DNA of 38,956 nt from assembly GCA_004213565.1 (NCBI GenBank), contig SHBB01000008.1, positions 1 to 38,956 of the forward strand, written 5' to 3'. Both the position numbers and the translations under genes were made by a program. Positions 1-9,205 of the stretch are shown in pieces (the stretch's first letter is position 1; each line of letters starts with the position of its first letter). The notes beneath the pieces were generated by a model. That model did no database searches. It had not been told where the DNA came from and worked only from the letters and a program-made list of their open reading frames with translations. This DNA is from Sandaracinaceae bacterium (GTDB lineage: Bacteria; Myxococcota_A; Polyangia; Polyangiales; Sandaracinaceae).

Positions 1-571
1 CCGACGGGAACGGCACCGTGCGCCCCTCCGAGAAGTCGAGCACGACGTTGCCCCAGAAGCGGTCGCGCGGCCGCTCGTCGGGGGGCACTGCGTGCGCGCC
101 GAGCACCTCGACGGGCACGCGCGTCGCGCTCGCGCCGCTGAGGATGGGCGTGCCGTCCCGGGCGAGCGTCACCGCGTCGAGCGCGGTCACCCGCTTGAAC
201 GGCGCGATGGTCGGCGTGAACACCGTGAAGTAGCCCACGGTCCCGTTGAGCTCCGTGACCCGGTCGGGGCGGAAGTCGGGCGAGCGGCGGCCGGCCTCCT
301 CCTGGCGCACCGAGTCGCCCTCCCCCGCCGCCATCGGCGCCTCGGAGTTGCGGTCGAGCGGGCCGCCCTCGGGCGCGGGCAGCACTTCGCCCTGCGAGAC
401 GATCGCGTCCGGCGTCTCCCCTCCGCTCGACATCACGAGCGCCCCCTCGTCCGCCCCGAGGTCGGGCACGAACTCGTGCAGGGTCGGCCCATCCGCGAAG
501 GCGAGGGCCGCGAAACCGAGGAGCCCGAGCAACGCGCTGGTGAGCATCAGGGCGCGCCGACGGGGGGTCAT
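1..571 (-). CDS. Secreted protein, N-terminal fragment (gene runs off the left edge)
   Basis: This frame starts at an ATG (complement of 569-571) and stays open to the window edge, so about 190 N-terminal residues are visible. The start MTPRRRALMLTSALLGLLGF, followed by AALAFADG, reads as a signal peptide with cleavage near Ala-26. An acidic Gly/Glu-rich linker follows, then a segment reading LNGTVGYFTVFTPTIAPFKR and VTALDAVTL. The product is therefore exported. The post-linker segment resembles the N-terminal part of large myxobacterial transglutaminase-like proteins, but no catalytic Cys-His-Asp region is in view, so the function is left open. It is divergent from the site-2 protease gene, with 95 bases between the two starts. 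No clear ribosome-binding site was seen. Confidence 0.7.
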   Translation of the reverse strand, partial: MTPRRRALMLTSALLGLLGFAALAFADGPTLHEFVPDLGADEGALVMSSGGETPDAIVSQGEVLPAPEGGPLDRNSEAPMAAGEGDSVRQEEAGRRSPDFRPDRVTELNGTVGYFTVFTPTIAPFKRVTALDAVTLARDGTPILSGASATRVPVEVLGAHAVPPDERPRDRFWGNVVLDFSEGRTVPFPS

Positions 572-666
572 CACGGGAAGTCTACGGACGAACACGGGCC
601 GGGTCGAACGTAGCCCCGTGGCGGGGATGAAGTTATGGTCGGGCCTCTGGAGCCCGGCCGAAGCCC

Positions 667-1767
667 ATGGAATTCCTCAACACGCCGCTCAGCGTCGCCA
701 TCGCCATCCTCGGCATCTCCTTCCTCGTGATCGTGCACGAGTCGGGGCACTACCTCGCGGCGCGCGCCTTCGGGATGCGGGTGCTGAAGTACAGCATCGG
801 CCTCGGCCCCGCGCTCTGGAAGTACAAGCCGAAGAACAGCCCGACCACCTACCAGGTCTGCGCGCTGCCGCTCCTCGCGTACGTGCAGATCGACGGCATG
901 AACCCGGTCGAGCCGATCGACCCGGACGACGACGAGGCCTACGCCAACAAGGGCGTCTTCGCGCGCATCGTGACCATCTTCGCCGGTCCGCTCGCGAACT
1001 ACCTCGCGGCCGCGCTCATCGCCTTCTGCCTGCACCTCGTGGGCGGCTGGCCCAGCCGCACGCTCGAGGCCGAGGTCTGGTACGCGACGAAGGGCTCCCC
1101 CGCGCACATGGCGGAGGCGGTCGACCCGGACGCAGACACGGACGCCAAGGGCATCATCGCGGGCGACCGCATCGTCCAGGTCGGTCAGACCGAGGTCAGC
1201 GACTTCGACGATCTCGTCGAGGCCACCACGGCCGCCGCCGGTCAGCGCACCCTCTATGTGGTGGAGCGCGAGGGCCAGCGCCTCGAGTTCATGGCCACGC
1301 CCGAGCGGGTCGACGACCGCGGCCGCCTCGGCGTGCACATCGCCGGCCGGCCCATCTACTCGTACCACACGACCGACTTCCAAGGCGCCTTGCGCGCCGC
1401 GTGGGAGAAGCCGCTCGTGACCACCCTGCTCTCGCTCGCGGCCATCGCGAACCTGATCGAGCGGCGCAGCACCGACGGCGTCACCAGCGCGGTGGGCATG
1501 ACGAAGGTCCTCGCGGACTCGATCGAGATCGGCGCGCAGATGTACATCGCGCTCCTCTTCAACCTCTCGGTCGCGCTCGGGCTCTTCAACCTCCTGCCCT
1601 TCCCCGCCCTCGACGGCGGCCGGCTCGCGTTCCTGGGCTACGAGGTGATCACCCGGCGCCGCGCGAACGAGAAGGTGGAGGCCGCCATTCACACGGTGGG
1701 CATCATCTTCCTGCTCGGCGCGCTCGTGCTCGTGATGGGCCGCGACCTGATGAATCTGGCGCAGTAG
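667..1767 (+). CDS. rseP: RseP-type intramembrane site-2 zinc metalloprotease (M50)
   Basis: This is a membrane-embedded zinc protease that cuts transmembrane segments, classically anti-sigma factors or signal-peptide remnants. The HExxH motif reads HESGH, with His-24, Glu-25 and His-28 in the first membrane segment. The third-ligand motif NLLPFPALDGG places LDGG at residues 315-318. One PDZ domain (about residues 120-215, including GIIAGDRIVQVGQTEV) lies between them. The protein has 366 residues, against about 450 for E. coli RseP, which has two PDZ domains, so it matches the single-PDZ MmpA/RasP form. The C-terminus is hydrophobic. Its partner here is unknown: no anti-sigma factor is adjacent, and the sigma factor at 18.7 kb is of a class that usually lacks one. 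The ribosome-binding site is weak (CTGGAG upstream). Confidence 0.93.
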   Translation: MEFLNTPLSVAIAILGISFLVIVHESGHYLAARAFGMRVLKYSIGLGPALWKYKPKNSPTTYQVCALPLLAYVQIDGMNPVEPIDPDDDEAYANKGVFARIVTIFAGPLANYLAAALIAFCLHLVGGWPSRTLEAEVWYATKGSPAHMAEAVDPDADTDAKGIIAGDRIVQVGQTEVSDFDDLVEATTAAAGQRTLYVVEREGQRLEFMATPERVDDRGRLGVHIAGRPIYSYHTTDFQGALRAAWEKPLVTTLLSLAAIANLIERRSTDGVTSAVGMTKVLADSIEIGAQMYIALLFNLSVALGLFNLLPFPALDGGRLAFLGYEVITRRRANEKVEAAIHTVGIIFLLGALVLVMGRDLMNLAQ

Positions 1768-1786
1768 TGCGTACCTGCGCGCGGAC

Positions 1787-3421
1787 ATGGGGGACCCCTC
1801 CGTCGAGCTCAGCGGCGTCCTGATCGCCACGGTCGTCGGAGGCGTCGGCCTCTTCCTCCTCGGCATGCGCCTCATGACCGAGGGGCTGAAGGTCGCGGCC
1901 GGCAAGCTCCTGCGCGATCTGCTCGCGCGCTGGACCCGGGACCGCCCGCGCGCCCTGCTCGCCGGCGTCCTGATGACCGCGCTCGTCCAGTCCTCGAGCG
2001 CCGTCACCGTGGCCGCGATCGGCTTCGTCAACGCGGGCTTGCTCGACCTCGGCCGCGCTCTCTGGGTCGTCTTCGGCAGCAACGTCGGCACGACCATGAC
2101 CGCGTGGCTGGTCGCGCTGACCGGCTTCGAGGTCGACCTCGAGGCCTTCGCCCTGCCGATGATCGGCGTCGGCATGCTGCTCGGGCTCGGGAACCGCGGG
2201 AGGCGGCGCGCGGCCCTCGGCGAGGCGCTCGCGGGCTTCGGGCTCTTCTTCCTCGGCCTCGGGATCCTGAAGGCCGCGTTCGACGGGCTCGGCGCGGAGC
2301 TGGACCTGGCGAGCCTGAAGCTCGGTGGGCCGCTCTCGGGGCTGGTGTTCTTCGGTCTCGGCGCCCTGCTCACCGTCATCATGCAGTCCTCGAGCGCCGC
2401 GCTCGCCCTGACCCTCACCGCGGCCGCGGGCGGGCTGATCGATCTGCAGGACGCGGGCGCGATGGTGATCGGCGCGAACCTCGGCACGACCTCCACCGCC
2501 GCCTTCGCCGCCGTCGGCGCGACGAGCGCGGCCAAGCGCACCGCCGTCGGCCACGTCGCGTTCAACCTCCTGGCCGCCGTGGTCGCGCTCGCGCTCCTCC
2601 CCTGGCTGCTCGACGCGATGCTGCTCCTGCTCGGGGATCAGACGCCGCTCCCCACCCTGCTCGCGCTCTTCCACACCGTCTTCAACCTGCTCGGCGTGCT
2701 CCTGATGTGGCCGCTCAGCGGGCGGCTCCGCGTGTGGCTCGAGCGCCGCTTCGTCAGCGAGGACGAGAAGAAGGGCGAGCCCCGCCACCTCGACGCCAAC
2801 GTGCTGAGCGTGCCCGCCCTCGCCATCGAGTCCCTCACGCTCGAGATGCGGCGCGCGGGCCGACACGCGGGCGAGATCGTCGGCCTCGCGCTCCGCGCGC
2901 CCGCCGCCGACCGCGCGGTGGTAGAGCGGCGCATCGAGCGCTTCCACCACCTCATGGACGCGATCGGCGAGGGCTTCTCCGCCCTCGATCGCGCGCAGCT
3001 GTCGGACGCGACGGCGGGGACCCTCGCCCTGCTCATCCGCACCTCACGCCACTACTACACCGCGGTCGAGCAGGCGGCCGCGCTGCTGACCCTGCGCGAG
3101 GCCGACACCACCCGCGCCGCCCGCTTCGACGGCCCCCTCGGCGAGGCCCTGCACCGGGTGATCACCCTCGCCAACCCCGAGCGCGAGGGCTTCCGCCTCT
3201 CGGACGCCGACGAGGCGCTCGGCGTGCTCGAGGAGCGCTACCAGCACGACCGCAAGTCCCTCATCGCCGCCGCCACCCGGGGGGAAGCCAGCGCCGGCCC
3301 ATCGATGACCAGCTACCACCTCCTCGCCGAGGCCCGCCGCGCCGCGCGTCACCTCGTCCGCGCGGCCGAGGATCTCCCGCTCGGTGACAGCAAGGTCAGC
3401 GGCGACAGAACGACTCGGTGA
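1787..3421 (+). CDS. Na+/phosphate cotransporter family protein (NptA-like) with PhoU-like tail
   Basis: This is an inner-membrane carrier of the PNaS (Na/Pi cotransporter II) family, 544 residues. The two inverted halves each carry the family QSSSA signature: ALVQSSSAVTVAA (Gln-68) and VIMQSSSAALALT (Gln-200). Each is followed by a Gly/Asn-rich loop (FGSNVGTTMTAW; IGANLGTTSTAAF). Residues about 350-540 are soluble, helical and Arg/Glu-rich, matching the PhoU-like domain fused to many bacterial members. The gene begins 19 bases after the rseP stop, so co-transcription is plausible. Its last 26 bases overlap the convergent lipoprotein gene. The substrate is probably phosphate, but related bacterial proteins are poorly tested. 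Confidence 0.9.
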   Translation: MGDPSVELSGVLIATVVGGVGLFLLGMRLMTEGLKVAAGKLLRDLLARWTRDRPRALLAGVLMTALVQSSSAVTVAAIGFVNAGLLDLGRALWVVFGSNVGTTMTAWLVALTGFEVDLEAFALPMIGVGMLLGLGNRGRRRAALGEALAGFGLFFLGLGILKAAFDGLGAELDLASLKLGGPLSGLVFFGLGALLTVIMQSSSAALALTLTAAAGGLIDLQDAGAMVIGANLGTTSTAAFAAVGATSAAKRTAVGHVAFNLLAAVVALALLPWLLDAMLLLLGDQTPLPTLLALFHTVFNLLGVLLMWPLSGRLRVWLERRFVSEDEKKGEPRHLDANVLSVPALAIESLTLEMRRAGRHAGEIVGLALRAPAADRAVVERRIERFHHLMDAIGEGFSALDRAQLSDATAGTLALLIRTSRHYYTAVEQAAALLTLREADTTRAARFDGPLGEALHRVITLANPEREGFRLSDADEALGVLEERYQHDRKSLIAAATRGEASAGPSMTSYHLLAEARRAARHLVRAAEDLPLGDSKVSGDRTTR

Positions 3422-4670
3422 ACCCGGCGACCCGCTCGCAGCGCATCCCGGTCGGGCAGAGCGCGTCGTCGGTGCAGAGGCGCGTGCAGAAGCCGGCCGT
3501 GTCGCACAGGCCGGAGTCGCACTGGCGGCCGGTCGAGCAGGGCGATCCCAGCGCGCCGCTGCCGGAGCGCGAGCAGAGCAGATAGATCGTGTCGGGCGCG
3601 CCGTCGCCGTTGGTGTCCTCGAGGGACGGGAAGCAGCCCGTGCCCGCGCCGCAGCCGCCTTCCTGCGTGCAGGACTGGGTGCAGTTGGGTCCCGTGGGAG
3701 CCGCGGTATCGCAAGCGCCGCTGCGGCACGTGTTGGAGCCCACCGCCGGACAGCTAGCGCCGATCGGGTCGGGCCCGAGCACATCGGACGGGGGCACGCA
3801 GATGGGGTTGGTCGAGCCGAAGGCGCGCTCGCACGTGTACTGCGGGAGGAACCCGAAGCGGCGGGGGCAGTCGGCGGCGGTGCGGCACTCGGCAGTGCAG
3901 CCCTGGGCGGAGAGGCAGAGGCCGGTCTCGCACTGGGAGGCGCCGCTGCAGCCGTGCTCGATGTCGACGCAGACCCGCGCGGCGCCCGCGTCGGCGCAGG
4001 CGAAGCCGGCCGGGCAGTCGGCCGCGGTGGCGCAGTCGCGGGTGCAGTGGCCGGTGCCGGTCGAGGAGTTGCCGATGCAGAGGCCGAGCGCGCAGGCGGC
4101 GGGGCTGGCCGTGGAGCAGCTGGCGCCGGTGTCGTCGTGCATGCACACGCCGGAGACGCAGACGTGCTCCGACGCGCAGTCGCGGTGCGCGACGCAGGAG
4201 ATGCTGCACATGCGCGTGCCGCCGACGTCGTCGACGCAGAGCCCGCTCGCGCAGTCGCCGCCGCCGCTGCAGCGGTCGAGGTAGCGGCCGCTGCCCGTCG
4301 GCACGCCCGTGTCGCGCACGCCCGTGTCGACGCCAGAGTCGCGCGGCGGATCCACCCCCGTGTCGACGCCCGAGTCGCGCGGCGGATCCACGACGCCCGT
4401 GTCGGTCGGCGGCGGCGGGCTGCCGTCGGTCGGCAGGCCGGAGTCGAGCGGCGGCGGCCCGGAGTCGAGCCCCGCGACGCACTGCCCGATCGCGCTGCAG
4501 CCCTCGCCCGGATCGCAGTCGAGATCCATGCGGCAGTCCTGCTCGCACCGACCGAAGCTGCAGTAGAAGCGCTCGCCGCACTGGGAGTTGAAGTCGCACT
4601 CCTGACCGGCGCAGCCGGGCATCGAGAGCGCGAGGGCGAGGGCGGTGAAGAAGAGCGAAGAGAAGCGCAC
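3396..4670 (-). CDS. Cysteine-rich lipoprotein with Asp/Pro/Ser-rich repeat linker
   Basis: A GTG start gives a hydrophobic leader ending ALSMPGC, so Cys-20 is the likely lipidation site of a surface or periplasmic lipoprotein. Residues 21-65 are Cys-rich (CDFNSQCGERFYCSFGRCEQ). A linker at about 70-130 contains two copies of DPPRDSGVDTGV. The rest of the 424 residues is a series of repeats of the form C-x-C-A-S-G-L-C-V, resembling the disulfide-bonded Dickkopf/EGF-like repeats common in myxobacterial surface proteins. It may act in adhesion or as an extracellular scaffold; no catalytic motif was seen. It is divergent from the alpha/beta hydrolase and overlaps the transporter tail by 26 bases. 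The GTG start lacks a clear ribosome-binding site. Confidence 0.85.
   Translation of the reverse strand: MRFSSLFFTALALALSMPGCAGQECDFNSQCGERFYCSFGRCEQDCRMDLDCDPGEGCSAIGQCVAGLDSGPPPLDSGLPTDGSPPPPTDTGVVDPPRDSGVDTGVDPPRDSGVDTGVRDTGVPTGSGRYLDRCSGGGDCASGLCVDDVGGTRMCSISCVAHRDCASEHVCVSGVCMHDDTGASCSTASPAACALGLCIGNSSTGTGHCTRDCATAADCPAGFACADAGAARVCVDIEHGCSGASQCETGLCLSAQGCTAECRTAADCPRRFGFLPQYTCERAFGSTNPICVPPSDVLGPDPIGASCPAVGSNTCRSGACDTAAPTGPNCTQSCTQEGGCGAGTGCFPSLEDTNGDGAPDTIYLLCSRSGSGALGSPCSTGRQCDSGLCDTAGFCTRLCTDDALCPTGMRCERVAGFTESFCRR
4321..4404. repeat. 36-bp in-frame tandem repeat (DPPRDSGVDTGV)
   Basis: Two nearly identical 36-bp units occupy 4321-4356 and 4357-4392, and the opening of a third follows from about 4396. 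They encode two copies of the 12-residue linker peptide of the Cys-rich lipoprotein. A length of 36 keeps the frame, so slippage would only lengthen or shorten the linker. Confidence 0.8.
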
Positions 4671-4736
4671 GTCGCGAAGAGTCTAATGGTCCGCGCCCCG
4701 CTTGCGTACCATTGACCCGAGCACTACTCGGCGGGC

Positions 4737-5600
4737 ATGCCTTTCGGCACGAAACACCAGCCGGTCGAGCGCACGCTGACCGCGAACGGGCTGAAGCACC
4801 ACGTGCTCAGCTGGAACGACGCGGCGGGCACGACGATCGTCTGCTGTCACGGCTTCCTCGACCAGGCGTGGAGCTTCCAGGGCGTGGCCCAGCCGCTCGC
4901 CGACGCGGGCTTCCGGGTGGTCGCCTTCGACTGGCGCGGGCACGGCGAGACCGAGCACGTCGGCCGCGGCGGCTACTACCACTTCCTCGACTACGTGCTC
5001 GACCTGCACGCGCTGATGCCGTTCCTGGCCAGCGGCGACGTGCACGTGGTCGGCCACTCGATGGGCGGCACGGCGGTGAGCCTCTACGCGGCGACGCACC
5101 CGGGCGTGGCGGAGTCGGTCACCCTGGTGGAGGGCCTCGGGCCGCCCGCGTTCGACGGCCAGGCGCCGGACAAGGCGCGCACGTGGCTCGACTCGATGGA
5201 CCGCTTCTGGCGCCGCGAGCCGAAGCTCCTGACCGATCTGGCCGACGCGGTGCGGCGCCTGCGCATGGCGAACCCCGCGATGCCGACCGACATCGCCTAC
5301 TTCCTCGCGGAGAAGGGGACGGTCGAGGTCGACGGCGGGCTGACCTGGCGCTTCGATCCCCTGCACCGCACGACCTCGCCGAGCCCCTTCGACCCGGCCG
5401 AGTTCGGCTCGTTCCTGGCCCGCATCGAGGCGCCCACCCTGGTCGTGAGCGGCGAGCGCGGCTTCCGCACCGCGGACCACGAGGCGCGGGTGGCGGCGCT
5501 CCCGAACGCGAAGGAGATCGTGCTGCCGGACGTCGGGCACATGATCCACTGGCTGCAGCCGGAGGCGCTCGCGGAGGCCATCCTCTCTCACGTCGGGTGA
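4737..5600 (+). CDS. Alpha/beta-fold hydrolase
   Basis: This is a 287-residue soluble hydrolase of the alpha/beta superfamily. The oxyanion-hole motif reads CCHGFLDQAW (His-38, Gly-39). The nucleophile elbow is VVGHSMGG, with Ser-108. The strand LVVSGERGF carries the likely acid region, and PDVGHMIHW gives the catalytic His-268. The DWRGHGETE segment after strand 4 is typical of esterase/epoxide-hydrolase/haloperoxidase-like members. There is no signal peptide, so it is cytoplasmic. Substrate cannot be read from sequence. It is divergent from the lipoprotein gene and lies 46 bases before an outer-membrane protein gene. Confidence 0.9.
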   Translation: MPFGTKHQPVERTLTANGLKHHVLSWNDAAGTTIVCCHGFLDQAWSFQGVAQPLADAGFRVVAFDWRGHGETEHVGRGGYYHFLDYVLDLHALMPFLASGDVHVVGHSMGGTAVSLYAATHPGVAESVTLVEGLGPPAFDGQAPDKARTWLDSMDRFWRREPKLLTDLADAVRRLRMANPAMPTDIAYFLAEKGTVEVDGGLTWRFDPLHRTTSPSPFDPAEFGSFLARIEAPTLVVSGERGFRTADHEARVAALPNAKEIVLPDVGHMIHWLQPEALAEAILSHVG

Positions 5601-5646
5601 CGGATGATGTAGGCTGCGTGCGCTGGAACCCCGTCGGGAGGACGCG

Positions 5647-6582
5647 ATGAAATTCCGCTACTTGGCTTTTGGTGACCTCTTCTCTCGCGGCTCGGTCTCT
5701 CGAGCCCTGGTCTGGTCGGGCGCGCTGGCGCTGACCCTCGCGGCGGGCGTCGCGCAGGCGCAGGACGACGACCCGACGGCGCTGGGCTCGCCCTCGGACG
5801 CGCCGATGGCAGAGGAAGACGAGGCGCCGCCGCGGCTCGGCGACGACCAGGCCGACGTGGAGGACGAGGCGCCGGCCGAGACGGTGCGCGAGTCCACCGA
5901 CCCCTTCGAAGAGGCGAACACCGACTACTTCTTCCTGGGCGGCTTCTACCGTCACGTGATCATCCCGGGCTTCATCCAGGAGCTCTTCGTCGAGGGCGGC
6001 ATCGACGGCTCCAACCCCGGGGCGGGCCTCTCGTTCAACTACCGGCGCAACAACTTCAACATCGTCGCCAACGCCTGGTGGAACAACGCGTCGGGCCAGG
6101 GCTACTTCCGCGCGAACGGCGACCCGCGGACCGACACGGAGTTCATCGACGTCCAGCTGGGCGTGGTCTTCTTCACCGCCGAGTTCCTCTGGTCGTTCCC
6201 GATCACCGACTGGCTCGCGTTCGAGCTCGGCTTCGACCTCGGCTTCGGCTTCATCTACGGCAACCTCACCCGGACCGAGGCCTACGAGAGCTCGGCCGGC
6301 GCCGGCGACTACCAGCCCTGCGACGGCCCCGGCGGCGGCACGCCCGGCTACTGCGAGCCCGCGGCGCCCCCCCCCTGCTACGCGAACAGCGGCGGCCACT
6401 ACGACTGCAACGAGCCCAACTGGTTCACCGACGGCGGCGACACGCCCTTCCTCTTCCCGTGGGTCTCGCTCCCGCACATCGCGGTGCGCATCAAGCCGAT
6501 CAAGCAGATCCAGATCCGCCTCGACGGCGGCTACGGCCTGTACAGCTTCTTCTTCGGGGGCTCGCTGTCCTACGGGTTCTGA
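5647..6582 (+). CDS. Predicted outer-membrane beta-barrel protein
   Basis: The ATG follows a good ribosome-binding site (GGGAGGA, 7 bases upstream). An N-terminal leader ends AAGVAQA before QDDD, with cleavage near Ala-38. An acidic disordered stretch (about 39-85) precedes alternating amphipathic strands such as GLSFNYRRNNFNIVANAWWN and WLAFELGFDLGFGFIYG. The protein ends LSYGF with a terminal aromatic residue, as outer-membrane barrels do. One predicted loop (about 215-260) holds several cysteines (CDGPGGGTPGYCEP, CYANSGGHYDCNE), probably disulfide bonded. No specific family was recognised. It precedes a periplasmic prolyl isomerase, a class that includes barrel chaperones, so a shared envelope role is possible. 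Confidence 0.75.
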   Translation: MKFRYLAFGDLFSRGSVSRALVWSGALALTLAAGVAQAQDDDPTALGSPSDAPMAEEDEAPPRLGDDQADVEDEAPAETVRESTDPFEEANTDYFFLGGFYRHVIIPGFIQELFVEGGIDGSNPGAGLSFNYRRNNFNIVANAWWNNASGQGYFRANGDPRTDTEFIDVQLGVVFFTAEFLWSFPITDWLAFELGFDLGFGFIYGNLTRTEAYESSAGAGDYQPCDGPGGGTPGYCEPAAPPPCYANSGGHYDCNEPNWFTDGGDTPFLFPWVSLPHIAVRIKPIKQIQIRLDGGYGLYSFFFGGSLSYGF

Positions 6583-6618
6583 ATTGACCCGCCCTCGGGC
6601 GCGTGGAACAACCGCGGC

Positions 6619-7698
6619 ATGCGTCGTGTGATCCTCCTGTCGCTCTGTTCGGTCCTCGCGTGCGGCCTCGTGGTCGCGGTGGCCCTGGCTCAGGAAGAGG
6701 CCCAGGGAGAGCCGACAGCAGAGACGCCGACCGAGGCGCAGGCCGACGCGCCCGAGCCCTCCGCCGCCGACCGCGCCCGCCGGGCGAAGGTGCTCGCGCG
6801 GGTGGGCGACGAGACGATCACCATCGGTGCGGTCGAGGACGCGATCAACGAGCAGTCGCCCTTCCTGCGCATCCGCTACCGCGACCCGGCGCAGCTGCGC
6901 GAGTTCGTCGAGAGCATGATCCGCTTCGAGCTGCTCGCGCGCGCGGCCGAGCGGGCCGAGATCGGCGAGCACGACGAGGTGAAGCGGGTCGTGAGCCAGA
7001 ACGCGGTGCAGCAGCTCATCCGCCGCGACTTCGACGAGCGCATCACGCCCGAGAGCATCCCCGAAGAGACGGTCCGCGCGTACTACGACAGCCACCCCGA
7101 CGAGTTCAGCCGGGACGAGCGGCGCCGCGCGGCGCACATCCAGGTCGCGAGCCGCGAGGAGGCGACCCGGCTCCTCGAGCAGGCGCGCGAGGCCGACGCG
7201 CGCGCCTTCCGCACCCTGGCCCGCGACCACAGCCTCGACCCGGAGACCCGGCTGCGCGGCGGGGACCTGCGCTACTTCGACTCCGAGGGCGCGCCGCGCA
7301 ACGAGCGCGACCCGCGCGTGGACGAGGCCATCGCCGCGGCCGCCTTCGCCATCGAGGAGGTCGGCGGCGTGGCGCCCGAGCCCGTCCAGGTGGGTGAGCG
7401 CTGGAGCATCGTGAAGCTGACCGGCCGCCGGCCGCCGGAGCACCGCAGCTTCGAGCAGGCGGGCCCGACCATCCGGCTGCGCGTCTGGCGCGAGACCCGT
7501 CAGCAGGAGCTCGAGGACTTCGTCGCCCAGCTCCGCGAGCGGGCCGGGGTCGAGGTGAACTACGATCTCCTGCGGCCGATCCGGCTCGACCCGCCCGAGC
7601 GCGAGGACGAGGCGACCGACACGCACGCCGAGGGCGCCGCCAACGCGCCCGCGCCGCCGCCCGCCGTGCCCGGCAGCCCGACCGACGAGAATCCGTGA
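6619..7698 (+). CDS. Periplasmic parvulin-type peptidyl-prolyl isomerase (SurA/PpiC-like)
   Basis: This is an exported 359-residue folding catalyst. Residues 1-25 form a signal sequence ending ALAQEE. A cysteine at LACGLV could alternatively be lipidated. Residues about 55-150 match the SurA N-terminal chaperone fold (VLARVGDETITIGAVEDAIN, then a helical region). Residues about 150-275 match the rotamase domain: RRAAHIQVAS, ARDHSLDPETRLRGGDLRYF and VGERWSIVKLTGRRP, with the usual GGDL turn. A Pro/Ala-rich tail follows. It follows the barrel gene by 36 bases and probably helps fold envelope proteins. A hairpin sits just after its stop. Confidence 0.9.
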   Translation: MRRVILLSLCSVLACGLVVAVALAQEEAQGEPTAETPTEAQADAPEPSAADRARRAKVLARVGDETITIGAVEDAINEQSPFLRIRYRDPAQLREFVESMIRFELLARAAERAEIGEHDEVKRVVSQNAVQQLIRRDFDERITPESIPEETVRAYYDSHPDEFSRDERRRAAHIQVASREEATRLLEQAREADARAFRTLARDHSLDPETRLRGGDLRYFDSEGAPRNERDPRVDEAIAAAAFAIEEVGGVAPEPVQVGERWSIVKLTGRRPPEHRSFEQAGPTIRLRVWRETRQQELEDFVAQLRERAGVEVNYDLLRPIRLDPPEREDEATDTHAEGAANAPAPPPAVPGSPTDENP

Positions 7699-7713
7699 TC
7701 GCGGGGTCGATGA

Positions 7714-7739
7714 GCGCTGGGGACCGTTGACCCCAGCGC
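7714..7739 (+). terminator. GC-rich hairpin after the prolyl isomerase gene
   Basis: A perfect 9-bp stem GCGCTGGGG / CCCCAGCGC (7714-7722 and 7731-7739) encloses the 8-base loop ACCGTTGA. It starts 16 bases after the isomerase stop and ends 25 bases before the activator start. There is no T-tract, so termination or attenuation is an inference. Confidence 0.5.
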
Positions 7740-7764
7740 GCGGCCGGACGTATCGTCGCCGGTG

Positions 7765-9198
7765 ATGTCAGAATACCCCGACGGCTCGGCCCCCATGCGC
7801 GCGCCGGCCACGAAGATCACCTACATCGACGGTCGCCCGACCACGATCACGCTGCGCCGCTGCAAGCTGGCGCTGAAGCGCGGAGACTCCCTCAAGGAGT
7901 ACACCTACGAGCAAGACGTCGTGTCGATCGGCGCGATGGAGGACAACGACCTCGTCATCGACGACGAGACGGTCAGCCGCAACCACTGCAAGATCATCCG
8001 CGAGGGTGATCAGTACATCATCCAGGACGGCGGCTCGACCAACGGCACCTTCGTCAACCGCGTGCGCATCCGCGAGGCCTTCCTCCACGAGAACTGCACG
8101 CTGAGTTGCGGCAAGACCGACATCAAGTTCCAGCCGGTCGACGAGAAGCTCCACATCGTGCCGAGCGACCGCGAGCGCTACGGCGAGATCATCGGGCGCG
8201 ACCGGACGATGCGCGAGATCTACGCGATCCTCGAGAAGATCGCGCCGACCGACACCACGGTCGTCATCGAGGGCGAGACCGGGACGGGCAAGGAGGTCGT
8301 CGCGCGCACGATCCACCAGCAGTCACGCCGCCGCGACGGGCCCTTCATCGTCTTCGACTGCGGCGCGGTCCCCGAGAACCTGATCGAGAGCGAGCTGTTC
8401 GGCCACGAGAAGGGCTCCTTCACCGGCGCGACGGCCACACGTCAGGGCGTGTTCGAGCTCGCGCACGGCGGCACGGTCTTCCTCGACGAGCTGGGCGAGC
8501 TGCAGCTCGATCTCCAGCCGAAGCTCCTGCGCGTGCTCGAGCAGCGCGAGGTGAAGCGGGTCGGCGGCGCCAAGCCGCTCAAGGTGGACGTGCGCGTGGT
8601 GGCGGCGACGAACCGTGACCTCGAGGAGGAGGTGCGCGAGGGCCGCTTCCGCGAGGATCTGTTCTACCGGCTGTCGGTCGTGCGGCTCATGCTCCCGCCG
8701 CTCCGCGATCGGCGCGAGGACATCGAATTGCTCGCCAGGCACTTCCTCGCGGGCGGGCGCTTCAACCGCGACGCGCTCGGCGGCAAGCGGGTCACCGACT
8801 TCTCGAGCGACGTACTCCAGCGCATGCAGCAATACGGCTGGCCGGGGAACGTGCGCGAGCTGCACAACGTGGTCGAGCGCGCGGTGAGCTTCGCCGAGGC
8901 CGACGTCGTGGAGGTCGACGACCTCCCCGATCACATCGCGCACCCGCGCGACGGGAGCCCGATCTCGTCGGAGCAGACCAACCCTTCGATCGAGCTGCCC
9001 GCGGTCCCGGTCGACCAGATGGGCACCTTCAAGGACGCCAAGGAGCAGTGGGTCAGCACCTTCGAGGCCGACTACATCCTCGCGCTGCTCCGGAAGAACG
9101 AAGGGAACATCAGCCACGCCGCGCGCGAGGCCGACATCGACCGCAAGTACTTCCGAAAGCTGATGAAGAAGTACGAGATCTCCGCCGACGACGTCTGA
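7765..9198 (+). CDS. FHA-domain sigma-54-dependent transcriptional activator (enhancer-binding protein)
   Basis: This is a bacterial enhancer-binding protein that remodels sigma-54 holoenzyme. Residues about 20-120 form an FHA domain ([18 protein letters not shown]), which would read a phosphothreonine partner. Residues about 140-370 are the AAA+ core: Walker A GETGTGKE near 170-177, the sigma-54-contacting loop as GSFTGA at 217-222 (the usual form is GAFTGA), and Walker [13 protein letters not shown]. The C-terminus is a Fis-type HTH ([20 protein letters not shown]). An in-frame GTG lies one codon before this ATG. There is no receiver domain, so control is probably by Ser/Thr kinases, as in other myxobacteria. 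The FHA arginine after IG is replaced by Ala. Confidence 0.93.
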   Translation: MSEYPDGSAPMRAPATKITYIDGRPTTITLRRCKLALKRGDSLKEYTYEQDVVSIGAMEDNDLVIDDETVSRNHCKIIREGDQYIIQDGGSTNGTFVNRVRIREAFLHENCTLSCGKTDIKFQPVDEKLHIVPSDRERYGEIIGRDRTMREIYAILEKIAPTDTTVVIEGETGTGKEVVARTIHQQSRRRDGPFIVFDCGAVPENLIESELFGHEKGSFTGATATRQGVFELAHGGTVFLDELGELQLDLQPKLLRVLEQREVKRVGGAKPLKVDVRVVAATNRDLEEEVREGRFREDLFYRLSVVRLMLPPLRDRREDIELLARHFLAGGRFNRDALGGKRVTDFSSDVLQRMQQYGWPGNVRELHNVVERAVSFAEADVVEVDDLPDHIAHPRDGSPISSEQTNPSIELPAVPVDQMGTFKDAKEQWVSTFEADYILALLRKNEGNISHAAREADIDRKYFRKLMKKYEISADDV

Positions 9199-9205
9199 GC
9201 CGACC

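Noticed and set aside
4685-4713. AATGGT...ACCATT inverted repeat between divergent genes
   Set aside because: Arms of only 6 bp with a 17-base spacer; too weak to claim as an operator.
5119-7626. An 835-codon open frame on the minus strand
   Set aside because: It lies antisense to the hydrolase, barrel and isomerase genes, which have signal peptides, catalytic motifs and ribosome-binding sites. Its product is low-complexity Arg/Ala/Glu/Val, typical of shadow frames in very GC-rich DNA.
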